NCBI GenBank assembly: GCA_035493895.1
Contig: DATJHM010000272.1
Location: 1-64,000 of the forward strand
Reading direction: 5' to 3'
DNA: 64,000 nt
Source: DATJHM01 sp035493895
GTDB lineage: Bacteria; Chloroflexota; Ktedonobacteria; Ktedonobacterales; Ktedonobacteraceae
Shown here: piece by piece, positions 42,216 through 51,378 of the stretch
How positions within the stretch are numbered: the first letter of the stretch is position 1
Layout: every line of letters starts with the position of its first letter
Made by a program: the position numbers and the translations under genes
The notes under the pieces: model-generated
What the model was told of the DNA's origin: nothing
The model's input: only the letters and a program-made list of their open reading frames with translations
The model's database searches: none

Positions 42216-43087
42216 TGGAGTTGATTATGGCCTTAATAGCAGTGATTGTGCTGATTATTGCATTTATCGCTCTTTCTGGTATGCGCATTGTCCAGCAGTA
42301 TGAGCGAGGCGTCATCTTCGTATTAGGGCGCCTGACCGGTGCCAAGGGGCCAGGATTTTTCTGGGTGCCTCCTTTCATCTCACGCATGGTGAAAGTGGAC
42401 CTGCGTATTGTGACGCTGACTGTGCCTCCTCAGGAAGTAATTACGCGCGACAACGTCACGATCAAGGTGACCGCCGTGCTTTACTTCTATGTGGTGGACC
42501 CCGCCGCCGCCGTTGTAAACGTGATGAACTTTATTCAAGCCACCACACAGATTGGCCAGACAACCTTGCGTAATGTCCTGGGTCAATCAGAGTTGGATGA
42601 ATTGCTGGCTCAACGGAACAAGATTAATCAAGAATTACAGGCCATTATCGACGAGCATACCGAGCGCTGGGGCGTCAAGGTCACTGCCGTTGAGATCAAG
42701 GATATCGAGTTGCCAGCCACTATGCAGCGTGCGATGGCCAAACAGGCAGAGGCCGAGCGCGAGAAACGCGCCAAAATCATTCATGCCGAAGGTGAATTGC
42801 AGGCTTCGGCACAACTCGCGCAAGCCGCTGGCGTTATTGGTTCGCAACCAAGCGCTCTCCAATTGCGCTACTTACAAACGCTCACGGAGATCGCGGTCGA
42901 GAAAAACTCTACCATCATTTTCCCGCTGCCAATGGATCTCATCCAGCCGCTGATGGGTGCCCTGACGGGCAAAGCCGAGAGTGCCGCTCAACCGGTCGAT
43001 GGCGTCGAAGGGTATCGCTATCATGCAGTCGACACCCCTCCAGTTGCGCAGCGCGAGCAGCAGCAACCGCCGATACCACAACGGTAA
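42215..43087 (+). CDS. Slipin / SPFH (band 7) membrane protein
   Basis: A 290-residue stomatin-like protein. One N-terminal membrane helix (2-22), then the SPFH domain (VQQYERGVIFVLGRLTGAKG, VPPQEVITRDNVTIKVTAVL, TLRNVLGQSELDELLAQR), then a coiled-coil segment rich in Ala/Glu/Lys (MAKQAEAEREKRAKIIHAEG), ending with the oligomerisation motif IIFPLPMD. It organises membrane domains with its NfeD partner, with which it is translationally coupled. A strong terminator follows. Confidence 0.92.
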   Translation: MELIMALIAVIVLIIAFIALSGMRIVQQYERGVIFVLGRLTGAKGPGFFWVPPFISRMVKVDLRIVTLTVPPQEVITRDNVTIKVTAVLYFYVVDPAAAVVNVMNFIQATTQIGQTTLRNVLGQSELDELLAQRNKINQELQAIIDEHTERWGVKVTAVEIKDIELPATMQRAMAKQAEAEREKRAKIIHAEGELQASAQLAQAAGVIGSQPSALQLRYLQTLTEIAVEKNSTIIFPLPMDLIQPLMGALTGKAESAAQPVDGVEGYRYHAVDTPPVAQREQQQPPIPQR

Positions 43088-43102
43088 GCGCACACGCGTA
43101 AG

Positions 43103-43148
43103 AAGACAAAAAAGGAACACGGTTTTTCTCGTGTTCCTTTTTTGTCTT
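43103..43148. terminator. Bidirectional terminator between slipin and pyrE
   Basis: A perfect 19-bp stem AAGACAAAAAAGGAACACG (43103-43121) with its complement at 43130-43148 around an eight-base loop. The A and T tracts within the arms make it work on both strands, between two convergent genes. Confidence 0.9.
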
Positions 43149-43166
43149 CCTTGCTGGAAACGCGTT

Positions 43167-43880
43167 CTAGAGTGTATCTGTGTGGATATCCCCTTGTTTG
43201 CTGCGCAAATACTCCGCGCACGTGCGATAGGTTTCTTCTGAGATCAACCCTTTTGACATATAATGGGTCAGCATTACATCCAATTTCAGAATACTCATCA
43301 GATTATAACCATGGCGGCGCAGGCGCTCGACGGCTCCATGCTCACGGTCAATCAAGACCAGGACATCTTTGACCTTGATCACATTATCTTCGAGTAAGGC
43401 AGCGGTCTCCAGGACACTGCTACCACTGGTAATCAGATCATCGATGATCAGAGCGGTGTCGCCTCGCATAAAGCGGCCTTCGATGCCGCGCTTGCCCGTT
43501 CCTTCTGGGCGTGTGCGGGCATAAATGAGCGGGGTATTCGTTTCAAGCGAGTAGGCGCTGGCAAGGAGGAGACCCCCAACGGGCACACCCGCTACCATCG
43601 AGAAGGGATGCACCTTGGGCCGACGAAGCGATTGAGCCAGATCGATCTCTTGTTGCATGAGCTTACTGGCTACACGGAGCGCAATTGGACTGCTGATCAG
43701 GACCTTGGGGTTCACAAAAACTGGTGAGCTTACGGCTGACTCGCTCACCGTAAAATTACCAAACTGGACTCCTCCAAGATCGAACAACGTCTGTGCCAAC
43801 CAGAGATTGTCCAGGGACTGTTCTTTCGCCACCTCTGCACCTGCGATGCGCTGACGACCTATTTGCATAGGTGCATGCAT
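43167..43880 (-). CDS. pyrE: Orotate phosphoribosyltransferase
   Basis: A 237-residue PRTase converting orotate and PRPP to OMP. The PRPP-binding motif TALIIDDLITSGSSVLETA is intact, with SSPIALRVASKLM, VAGVPVGGLLLASAYS and IYARTRPEG (the flexible-loop region) before it. Length is above the usual 210. The start may be 43880 or 43868: GGAGG lies only two bases before the first and 14 before the second. No other pyrimidine genes lie nearby. Confidence 0.88.
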   Translation of the reverse strand: MHAPMQIGRQRIAGAEVAKEQSLDNLWLAQTLFDLGGVQFGNFTVSESAVSSPVFVNPKVLISSPIALRVASKLMQQEIDLAQSLRRPKVHPFSMVAGVPVGGLLLASAYSLETNTPLIYARTRPEGTGKRGIEGRFMRGDTALIIDDLITSGSSVLETAALLEDNVIKVKDVLVLIDREHGAVERLRRHGYNLMSILKLDVMLTHYMSKGLISEETYRTCAEYLRSKQGDIHTDTL

Positions 43881-44469
43881 CGCCTCCTTTCTTTGCTGTG
43901 TGTCTCTTTGACGATTGGAAAGGGGCAGTGCGGGTCCTTTCCAATTTCTTTTTCAGGAACAAACGCTGCCGCACCAGAATTCAGTTGGCCTCGCCAGGGA
44001 TTGCTAAGAGCGGTTTCCCTATAGATGGTTGGAGCTGGTACTCCTTTCCTCTATCGCAGAGCTTGGAAGAAGGCCGTGGTTTCCAAGATGCCTATATATT
44101 CGCTCGTAACAACGCTATTTCGCTGTTTCGCAAAGCAGAGAATAGCCAGGGCTGGTCAACGTTGGGCTTGTGTGAATCTCCCAGGATCGTCCTGAAATAC
44201 AATACAGCTAACAAGCCCACAGTAATTATGCTGTGGGGTCGTTGACCTCAGCATCCTTTCTCGCAAAGAAGGATTTGCTATAGTAGTATAGCATAATTCC
44301 CGCCCTATAGCTATTCTGGTCTACCTTTTCTTGGACTGGCTTCGTGAATGAATGCCATGCAAACTCTCTATCCATCGATCTGCTCTACTGGCGAGTTGCT
44401 TGCATCGATAGCAGAGATATGATACGCTAACCCACATATAAAAATGAATTATGACTTGCCAGTTCTGTA
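43881..44469. other. Gene-free stretch between pyrE and the ABC-F gene
   Basis: It holds the promoters of two divergent genes. A frame of 124 codons on the plus strand shows no protein features. A small hairpin CCCACAG / CTGTGGG lies at 44216-44237. No T-box or other known leader RNA was recognised. Confidence 0.55.
44216..44237. repeat. 7-bp hairpin
   Basis: CCCACAG (44216-44222) and CTGTGGG (44231-44237) around an eight-base loop. Not followed by a T tract; role unknown. Confidence 0.4.
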
Positions 44470-44490
44470 TTGGAAATGGGTGAAAATCTC

Positions 44491-46431
44491 ATGACGGTGA
44501 TGAGTGTTGTCAATCTAGGAAAATCGTTTGGCGCGGAACGTATCTTTGCAGGCATTAGCTTTCAAGTCGATGAACATGATCGTATTGGACTCGTCGGCCC
44601 CAACGGCGCCGGAAAATCAACGCTACTCAATATCCTGGCTCGACGCGAAGAACCAGAAGAAGGCCATGTCTCCTATTCTCGCCATACGCGCGTTGGCTAT
44701 CTGACCCAGGTTGCCGATTTCTCTCCACAACATACGCTGCGCGAAGAACTTGTCTCCGTCTTTGCTCATCTGCAAGCCTGGGAACAAGATTTAAATGCTC
44801 TGGCCGAGGAGATGGCCTCTCCACAGGTGCAACGCGACTCTGCCCGCCACGAACAATTGCTCTCCCGCTATGCCGAACTACAATCTCGCTACGAGCATGC
44901 CGGTGGTTACACCTACGAGAATCGCGTCGCGCAGGTGCTCGATGGCCTGGGCTTCACGCGCGAGCAGCAGGCGGCGTCGGTCATGCACCTGAGCGGCGGC
45001 CAGCAGACGCGCGCGGCCCTGGGAAAATTGCTCTTGCAGGAGCCGGATGTGTTGCTACTCGACGAGCCAACCAACCATCTCGATCTTTCCGCCCTGGAAT
45101 GGTTGGAGACCTATCTGCTGGGATGGAACGGCGCGATGGTAATTGTTGCGCACGACCGCTATTTCCTGGATAAAGTGGTCTCGCGCACAATAGAGCTGGC
45201 ATTTGGGCACATTGAAGAGTTTCCCGGCAATTATACGAAATATCTGCAACTACGCGAAGAGCGCATGGATCGGCGTCAACGCGAATATGAAGCGCAGCAG
45301 GCGCATATCGCGCATACTGAAGAGTTTATCCGTCGCTACAAAGCAGGTCAGCGCAGCCGCGAAGCCCGGGGGCGTCAGAAATTGCTGGATCGCCTGGAAC
45401 GAGTTGAGCGTCCACAAGATTTTAAAGAGATGACGTTTGAGTTTGCGCCCACGACCGATAGCGGCGTAACGGTGCTCTCAACGCAAAAACTGGCTGCCGG
45501 GTATGGCGCTCAACGCGCTGGCAATGGTACTGAGCCAAATACTCTGTTTCGCGTGGCTGATCTGGAGCTATTGCGCGGCGACCGGGTTGGCCTGATCGGA
45601 CCCAACGGGGCCGGGAAAACGACGCTGTTGCGCACCCTGATCGGCGAGATCCCTCCCGTAAGCGGACAGGTTCATATCGGTCATGGCGTACGTATTGGTT
45701 ACTATTCACAGACTCACGCTGGCCTGACGATGGAGAATACGATTGTCGATGAGATCCGTCGGGTCAGTGCTCTCAGCGAAGAAGGGGCGCGCAGTCTCCT
45801 GGGACGATTTCTCTTTTCTGGCGATGATGCGTTTAAGCTCATCGGCACACTGAGTGGTGGTGAACGGAGCCGGGTTGCGCTGGCGAAGCTGACCCTGCAA
45901 GGTCCCAATTTTATGATCCTCGACGAGCCCACCAACCACCTGGATCTGCAATCCCGCCAGTTTCTCGAAGAGGTCTTGAGCGACTTTGAAGGCTCATTAC
46001 TCTTCGTCTCACACGACCGCTACTTCATTGATAGTCTGGCGACCAAGGTCTGGGCGATTGAGGATGGGGTGCTTATTCCCTATATGGGCAATTACACCGA
46101 TTATCGGACACAGAAACGCCCCCTTGTGCTTGATATTCCTGCTCCCTTGAAACAGAAAGCGGTTGAGGAGAAAAAAACTGCCGCCCCCGCAACGGTAAAA
46201 AATACGACGAAGAAGGGGCGCAAAGTAAAAGAGCGCACGGTAGAGGATGTTGAGCGCGAGATTGAGAAGGTCGAGGGGCAACTGAAAGGCCTCGAAGATG
46301 CGCTCGGTCAGGCCGCACTGCAAGCCGATGCAGCGCAACTCACACAGCTGACCGCCGATTACGAACAGACAAAAACGCAGATCGAGACCTTATTAGAAGA
46401 GTGGGAACGCCTCGCGGACCTTGTAGGCTAG
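44491..46431 (+). CDS. ABC-F family ATPase (translation factor type)
   Basis: About 646 residues, two ABC cassettes with no membrane segments. First: Walker A GPNGAGKST, signature LSGGQQTRAAL, Walker B VLLLDEPTNHLDL. Second: GPNGAGKTT, LSGGERSRVAL, MILDEPTNHLDL. A charged inter-domain linker (HTEEFIRRYKAGQRSREARG) and a C-terminal coiled coil (EDVEREIEKVEGQLKGLEDA) are typical of Uup/YdiF-like members, which act on the ribosome and may relieve stalling or confer drug resistance. Several in-frame starts exist (44470 TTG, 44476, 44491, 44500). Confidence 0.92.
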   Translation: MTVMSVVNLGKSFGAERIFAGISFQVDEHDRIGLVGPNGAGKSTLLNILARREEPEEGHVSYSRHTRVGYLTQVADFSPQHTLREELVSVFAHLQAWEQDLNALAEEMASPQVQRDSARHEQLLSRYAELQSRYEHAGGYTYENRVAQVLDGLGFTREQQAASVMHLSGGQQTRAALGKLLLQEPDVLLLDEPTNHLDLSALEWLETYLLGWNGAMVIVAHDRYFLDKVVSRTIELAFGHIEEFPGNYTKYLQLREERMDRRQREYEAQQAHIAHTEEFIRRYKAGQRSREARGRQKLLDRLERVERPQDFKEMTFEFAPTTDSGVTVLSTQKLAAGYGAQRAGNGTEPNTLFRVADLELLRGDRVGLIGPNGAGKTTLLRTLIGEIPPVSGQVHIGHGVRIGYYSQTHAGLTMENTIVDEIRRVSALSEEGARSLLGRFLFSGDDAFKLIGTLSGGERSRVALAKLTLQGPNFMILDEPTNHLDLQSRQFLEEVLSDFEGSLLFVSHDRYFIDSLATKVWAIEDGVLIPYMGNYTDYRTQKRPLVLDIPAPLKQKAVEEKKTAAPATVKNTTKKGRKVKERTVEDVEREIEKVEGQLKGLEDALGQAALQADAAQLTQLTADYEQTKTQIETLLEEWERLADLVG

Positions 46432-46442
46432 ATGGCAACCAT

Positions 46443-48308
46443 TTAGCTTGCACGGGAGCGTGCTTTCGCAATTGCTCCGCTGATCAAACCCACGATCGCG
46501 CACACGGGAGGAAGCCCGGCCGCTACCGCCAGCCATACGATCAGCGCCACAAGCGGCATGAACAGATTGGGACGTGTTTGCAGGAGGCCTATTATCCTGT
46601 TATAGCCTACCTTGTAGAGCGCGCCGATAATACCCCCGCCAATCAGGCTGAACAGGATCGTTGGCAGAAGATAGACGGCCCCATAGCGAAATGCGCCACG
46701 CGCGGCCCACACGCTCAGTAATGCCAGTCCCAGACTGCCCAGTCCCAGGCTTAACAGCGCTGGAAGCGTGGGCATGGCGATGCCGATCCCCATTCCTCCT
46801 ATACCCAGCAAAAAGGCGACAAACTGCACCAGAATAGAGAGGAAAAGGCCTCCTGTACGCTTTTTCGGGTCCTCCTGTTGTTCGTAGCGATTCTGCTGTA
46901 GCGGACGCGACTGGCTTCGCGCTGCGGCTCTACTTTCCATAATACGCGTCTTGATGGCATAGGCCTCTGGATTATTCGTATCTAACTCCAGTGAGTGCTC
47001 AATGGCTCCCAGTGCCGCCTGAGATTGTCCCATCGTATTGAGGAGCACTGCGCGCATACTCCAGGCCAGCGCATTTTGTGGCTCGATTTGGAGCAGTTGT
47101 TCTACCGTTGCATTGGCTTCCTGCGTCCGTCCTATGGTCCCCAGCAACTGGCTTTTCAAGACCAGAGCTGCGAAATAGCGGGGTTGGATTTGCAGCGCTT
47201 GCTCAAGGCTATTTAAGGCATCGGGAAAGAGCTGTGCCTGCGCCTGTTGTTGCGCTTGATTGAGCAGCTGCTGGCACTGTTGCATGCGCTGCTGTTCGCT
47301 GGTTGCGTTGAGCAATTGGCCTGATTGAGCATGTCTTATGCCTGAGGGCATCTGTGTCATGGTTGAGATGGGCGAGCGATCAGGTTGCGCCATGAACGCA
47401 CTGGCGCTCGGCGAGGCCTGTACAGACGATGGGCCTGCGAATGGTGCAGGATTGGCGAACGGTGCAGGATTGGCGAACGATGATGGACTTTTGAACGGCG
47501 ATGGGCTGGCGAACGGCGCAGGTGATGCAGGCGGTTGTGGTGGCGTTGCGGGAGGGGGCTCCTGCCCTACAAGTATAAATGGCTGCTGTCCCTGCCCGAA
47601 GATTTGCGGTCGCTGTTGCTCCTTCAGCGCGCCCTGCAAGTAGTGATAAAGATGTTGCAGCGTTTGCGCTTTCGTTACCGGGTCTGCTGCCGGACCGCAT
47701 AATCCGAGGACCATACGATGTGCGAACAGGCCAAGTGCATTCGCGCCAGCCTCTGGTGCAAGCTCATTCCCTCGACAGCTACAGAAGAAAAGACGACCGG
47801 GCTGCTGTGGAAGCGCATTGAGAATTGCAGATCCTAGCAGCGGCTTGAAATCGAAAGGCGTGCTTTGTTGCATGCTCCAGGCCTGACCTGTCTGGAAACA
47901 GTCAAGAATGAAGACGACCTGTGCTGCCGGGCTGCGCGCCAGAACATGCTGCGCAAAAGAAGGAAGATGGAGCCCGCTGGCGCTATTCTGGTACATCGTG
48001 TTTGCCAGAGCCAGATACCCTTCTCCATTCCGTTCATCCACAAATGCGTGTCCCGCAAAATAAATCAGGATCTGATCGCCAGGCTCTGCATTCTGGAGGC
48101 ATAACTGGGCAATGAGTGACTCAATCAACTCTTTCGTCACATACGCACCCTGTACTAATTGTACATCTGCGGGCGACCATTTTCCTCCTTGTGCATTGAC
48201 TAACCATTGCGCAAGTGCCTTGGCATCGTTTTCGGCAAACTGCAATGGCCGGAATTGTTGATCTTGATAGTGGTTCACTCCTGCGATCAGTCCCAGGCGT
48301 CTGCTCAT
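46443..48308 (-). CDS. Caspase-like (peptidase C14) protein with TPR and membrane domains
   Basis: 621 residues. The N-terminal caspase-like domain (1-245) has the dyad His87 (LIYFAGHAFV) and Cys137 (VFILDCFQTG), and the typical start LGLIAGVNHY. Residues 250-300 are a Pro/Phe repeat linker (PxPFAxP units). TPR units follow at about 340-475 (LEQALQIQPRYFAALVLKSQ, LLQIEPQNALAWSMRAVLL). Four hydrophobic helices (about 490-610) anchor the C-terminus. Bacterial orthocaspases are Arg/Lys-specific proteases, sometimes tied to signalling or cell death. Active-site residues are present; the target is unknown. Confidence 0.85.
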   Translation of the reverse strand: MSRRLGLIAGVNHYQDQQFRPLQFAENDAKALAQWLVNAQGGKWSPADVQLVQGAYVTKELIESLIAQLCLQNAEPGDQILIYFAGHAFVDERNGEGYLALANTMYQNSASGLHLPSFAQHVLARSPAAQVVFILDCFQTGQAWSMQQSTPFDFKPLLGSAILNALPQQPGRLFFCSCRGNELAPEAGANALGLFAHRMVLGLCGPAADPVTKAQTLQHLYHYLQGALKEQQRPQIFGQGQQPFILVGQEPPPATPPQPPASPAPFASPSPFKSPSSFANPAPFANPAPFAGPSSVQASPSASAFMAQPDRSPISTMTQMPSGIRHAQSGQLLNATSEQQRMQQCQQLLNQAQQQAQAQLFPDALNSLEQALQIQPRYFAALVLKSQLLGTIGRTQEANATVEQLLQIEPQNALAWSMRAVLLNTMGQSQAALGAIEHSLELDTNNPEAYAIKTRIMESRAAARSQSRPLQQNRYEQQEDPKKRTGGLFLSILVQFVAFLLGIGGMGIGIAMPTLPALLSLGLGSLGLALLSVWAARGAFRYGAVYLLPTILFSLIGGGIIGALYKVGYNRIIGLLQTRPNLFMPLVALIVWLAVAAGLPPVCAIVGLISGAIAKARSRAS

Positions 48309-48455
48309 CCCTGCACCTCGTTGTCTTCAGTTTATCGTTCTGCGCCCTATTGTACGATACTCTCCCTCATTGTGATAATAAATAGAATCGTTTAAGTACT
48401 TTTGGAGGGCGGTACGATCTCCCTTTGCTTGCTCGTTGTCGGGTTGGCAGGATTA

Positions 48456-48482
48456 TTGTGGCATTTTGTGTTATGGTATACT
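48456..48482 (+). promoter_or_regulatory. Possible promoter of coaE
   Basis: TATACT about 55 bases before the coaE ATG, with a weak TATTGT about 17 bases upstream. Consensus match only. Confidence 0.3.
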
Positions 48483-48532
48483 ATGAGAAGATTTAGAGAG
48501 CTTCACCGTGTGTCATCGGTGAGAGAGAAAAT

Positions 48533-49138
48533 ATGCCTCGAATTATTGGCCTGACCGGCAATATTGCGTGTGGAAAAACTTCTGTTGGTCAGATGCTGCT
48601 CGAACTGGGAGCAGAACGCTATATTGATGCTGATGCTCTTGTCCATCAGCTGTATGAACCAGATCAGCCTGTCACTCAGCAGATCGTGGCACAATTTGGT
48701 CCCGATCTCCTGACTGCGGACGGTCGTATTGATCGTAAACGGCTTGGCAATCTGGTCTTTCAGGATGCTGAAGCACTACGACAGCTCGAACGTATTGTCC
48801 ATCCTGCGGTAGCTCAGACGGTCCGTCGCGAGATAGCTCGTGCGAGTGATGCTGGAATTGTCATTCTTGATGCGGTGAAATTGTTGGAAGGGGGCTCGGC
48901 AGCTCTCTGTACGAGTAAGTGGCTCGTGATCTGTCCTGAGGAGCAGGAACTGGCAAGGCTGATGCTGCGTAATCATCTCTCTGAACAGGATGCCCGCCTC
49001 CGCCTCGCCGCCCAGCCATCTGTCGCCGCACGTCTCCCTCTGGTTGATGAAGTGATTGAGAATTGCGGAAGCCTTGCTGCAACCTATCAGCAGGTGAAGG
49101 CCGCTTTTCAGCGCTTTTGTACTGCTTTCCCTGTGTAA
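48533..49138 (+). CDS. coaE: Dephospho-CoA kinase
   Basis: 201 residues. The last step of CoA synthesis, phosphorylating dephospho-CoA at the 3'-OH. P-loop GLTGNIACGKTS at the N-terminus, then YIDADALVHQLYEP, RKRLGNLVFQD and IVHPAVAQTVRREI, all CoaE signatures; IVILDAVKLLEGG contains the usual P-L-L-E-like segment with Val-Lys in place of Pro. Length is normal. A monocistronic unit by spacing. Confidence 0.93.
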   Translation: MPRIIGLTGNIACGKTSVGQMLLELGAERYIDADALVHQLYEPDQPVTQQIVAQFGPDLLTADGRIDRKRLGNLVFQDAEALRQLERIVHPAVAQTVRREIARASDAGIVILDAVKLLEGGSAALCTSKWLVICPEEQELARLMLRNHLSEQDARLRLAAQPSVAARLPLVDEVIENCGSLAATYQQVKAAFQRFCTAFPV

Positions 49139-49540
49139 ATGCTATCCGGGTAGTCTGGCTCAAACTCGCGAGCCCATTCGCGTACGATTCAACTAATACT
49201 ATAGTAGACATTCTATCTATATCTCTTACACGTCTTTTTCTGTGCTTGCCTCCAGACTGCACGATATAAAGCGTATTGCAAATAGTATCTTCTCTTTTTA
49301 TCTGCTGAATAAACTCTGCTATTTGAAAAAAAGAAAGCCGGGAAAAATGTATGCAAATCGTTTTAAAAAAATGGCCTGTATAGCGTCGTAGTCAATATAG
49401 AAAAAATTCTATCATGAAGATGCTGTCGGGGTAGGAAGAAGGGGAAGGGGGAGCCGGGCAGATTCATGATACGTCTATTGTAGGACAAGCTTAATATTCA
49501 TCGTAAGAAGAGAGGTAAATTTTCTGGCGGAAAATATGTA

Positions 49541-49569
49541 TTGACAGAGTGGGGAGATATGCGTATAAT
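49541..49569 (+). promoter_or_regulatory. Consensus sigma70-type promoter of the liv operon
   Basis: TTGACA (49541-49546), 17-base spacer, TATAAT (49564-49569): perfect hexamers at ideal spacing. Confidence 0.8.
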
Positions 49570-49598
49570 TGCCCCTGATACCCTACCTGTTATATTGT

Positions 49599-49724
49599 AC
49601 CGTTTTTTCCTGATGCACAGAGAAGGAGCGTGCGGTTGCCTCTTGAAAGCGGCTTTTCTTGTTGTTGCTGTGCGAAATAAAGAGACAATTGCAAAAAAAA
49701 TGTACATGTGCTAGAAAAAACGGT
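49599..49724 (+). ncRNA. Candidate structured leader RNA of the liv operon
   Basis: ACCGTTTTTTC (49599-49609) is perfectly complementary to GAAAAAACGGT (49714-49724) and could close a 126-base domain. Inside it GCACAG (49615-49620) pairs with CTGTGC (49668-49673). It starts about 25 bases after the expected transcription start. No known riboswitch class was recognised. Complementarity is seen; function is inferred. Confidence 0.35.
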
Positions 49725-49860
49725 GATAATTGCGCTAGCTTTGACGTAGTACTATTGCAAAGAAATGTAATTTAAGTGGAGAATTGTATTCATCCTACGA
49801 TTCATTTCTGGCAATTTTCGTAGTCGTGTCTTTGTATTCCTCAAGGAGGCTGACTTCGTT

Positions 49861-51198
49861 ATGAAGAGACGTTGGTCGCGTATTTTTTCTCTTTCTCTGG
49901 CAATTCCTCTCTTGTTGGGTATTCTCGCAGCCTGCGGTTCTGGCACTCAGGGAAACCAGCCAGCAGGAGCGACTGCCTCAACCAAAGGCAGTACCACCAT
50001 CGAGATCGGTTCCGACTTCCCAACGAGTGGTAAGGATGAGAGTTCTGGCAAGCCATCCGAAAATGGTGCGGCTCTGGCTGTTCAGATCGCCAATGAAAAA
50101 AACCTCGTCCCTGGCTATAAATTTACGTTTGTACCCAAGGATGATGTTGGTCCTTCTGGTGCGCACGATGCCGCAACCGGCCAGAAAAATGTGCAGGATC
50201 TCATCGGTGATGCTCTGGTTGCCGGTATCGTTGGTCCTCTGAACAGTAGTGTTGCTATCTCTGAATTAGGCGTGACGAACCAGGCTCCTATTGCTCTGAT
50301 TAGTCCGGCTAATACCAACGACTGCCTTACTCAGACTACACCTGCAAATCTGTGTGGTGGGAGTAATGATAAGTTATCGACCTATCGCCCAACTGGCAAA
50401 GTGACCTATTTCCGTATTGCAACCCTGGACCAGCATCAGGGTGGCATTCTGGCGGACTTTGCCTACCAGCAGAAAGGCTATCGCAAGGCCTATGTCGTTG
50501 ATGATACGGAGACCTATGGTGCTGGTATCGCCAATGCTTTCGAGACGCAGTGGAAAGCCGATGGAGGCGTAGAACTGGGCCATGATAGTCTGGCTCCAAC
50601 TACCACTTCTTACATCAACTTGCTGACCAAAATTGCTTCTACCAAACCCGATGTCATCTTCTTTGGTGGCAATGACTCCACTGGTGGTATCGCTATTCGT
50701 CAGCAGATGGAGCAGATTCCTGCCTTGAAGAATACGCCGATGCTGGCTGGTGACGGTACCCAGACGAGCGCCTTTGCTCGCACCATTGGTCATGTTGGCG
50801 GTCCTGTCTTCACCTCAGTTGCCTCTGTGAACGCCGAGGCCCTGAGTACTTCCAAAGACTTTTTTACCGCTTACGATGCCAAGTATGGTCAGAACAATAT
50901 TGGTTCTTATAGTGCTGGCTCGTATGATTGCGCAATGATCATCATTAATGCTATCAAAGCTGCTCTCGCCCAGGGCGTATCGACTCCGAAAGATAGCAGC
51001 GATGCCTCTGGTGCGCAGACGTTCCGTCAGGCAGTGATCGATCAGATTCAGAAGATCGATTATAACGGCGTTACCGGTCATCACACCTTTGATAAGAACG
51101 GAGATACCACCAACAAGGTTATTTCCATCTACACGATCGGAAAAGATGTCAATCAGGGAGACGGTTGGGACTTCCTGACGCAATTGTCGGTAAAGTAG
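49861..51198 (+). CDS. livK: Branched-chain amino-acid-type ABC transporter substrate-binding lipoprotein
   Basis: 445 residues. Lipoprotein signal with LAAC, Cys25. A type I periplasmic-binding fold follows: IEIGSDFPTSGKDESSGKP, GALVAGIVGPLNSSVAISE, YVVDDTETYGAGIANAFETQ and VIFFGGNDSTGG are LivK/Peripla_BP_6 features. The ligand may be Leu/Ile/Val or another amide or aromatic acid, since the family is broad. First gene of livKHMGF, behind a strong promoter; AAGGAGG lies 10 bases before the ATG. Confidence 0.9.
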   Translation: MKRRWSRIFSLSLAIPLLLGILAACGSGTQGNQPAGATASTKGSTTIEIGSDFPTSGKDESSGKPSENGAALAVQIANEKNLVPGYKFTFVPKDDVGPSGAHDAATGQKNVQDLIGDALVAGIVGPLNSSVAISELGVTNQAPIALISPANTNDCLTQTTPANLCGGSNDKLSTYRPTGKVTYFRIATLDQHQGGILADFAYQQKGYRKAYVVDDTETYGAGIANAFETQWKADGGVELGHDSLAPTTTSYINLLTKIASTKPDVIFFGGNDSTGGIAIRQQMEQIPALKNTPMLAGDGTQTSAFARTIGHVGGPVFTSVASVNAEALSTSKDFFTAYDAKYGQNNIGSYSAGSYDCAMIIINAIKAALAQGVSTPKDSSDASGAQTFRQAVIDQIQKIDYNGVTGHHTFDKNGDTTNKVISIYTIGKDVNQGDGWDFLTQLSVK

Positions 51199-51378
51199 TT
51201 TTTGAAACTTTGAAACGTTCCCCGCAAGGTACTACCTGCTTCACGCTGTGCTATTCATTGTGAAGCAGGTGGGGAATAGTCGCACAGAGAATCATATGTC
51301 TGGCTTCCTCCGGTTTTTCCCCTTTGCTCCTTTTGTAGCGCGTTTTCTATTCGCTGAATCAGGAAGGTGGAGCTTTCG

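Larger units (their letters stand above)
49139..49860. other. Gene-free upstream and leader region of the liv operon
   Basis: The first 400 bases are AT-rich and featureless. A near-consensus promoter lies at 49541-49569, giving a leader of about 285 bases before livK. The leader can form nested helices (see 49599-49724). No ORF was supported. Confidence 0.65.

Noticed and set aside
43871..44245. 124-codon plus-strand frame
   Set aside because: In the divergent gap between pyrE and the ABC-F gene. No ribosome site or family features.
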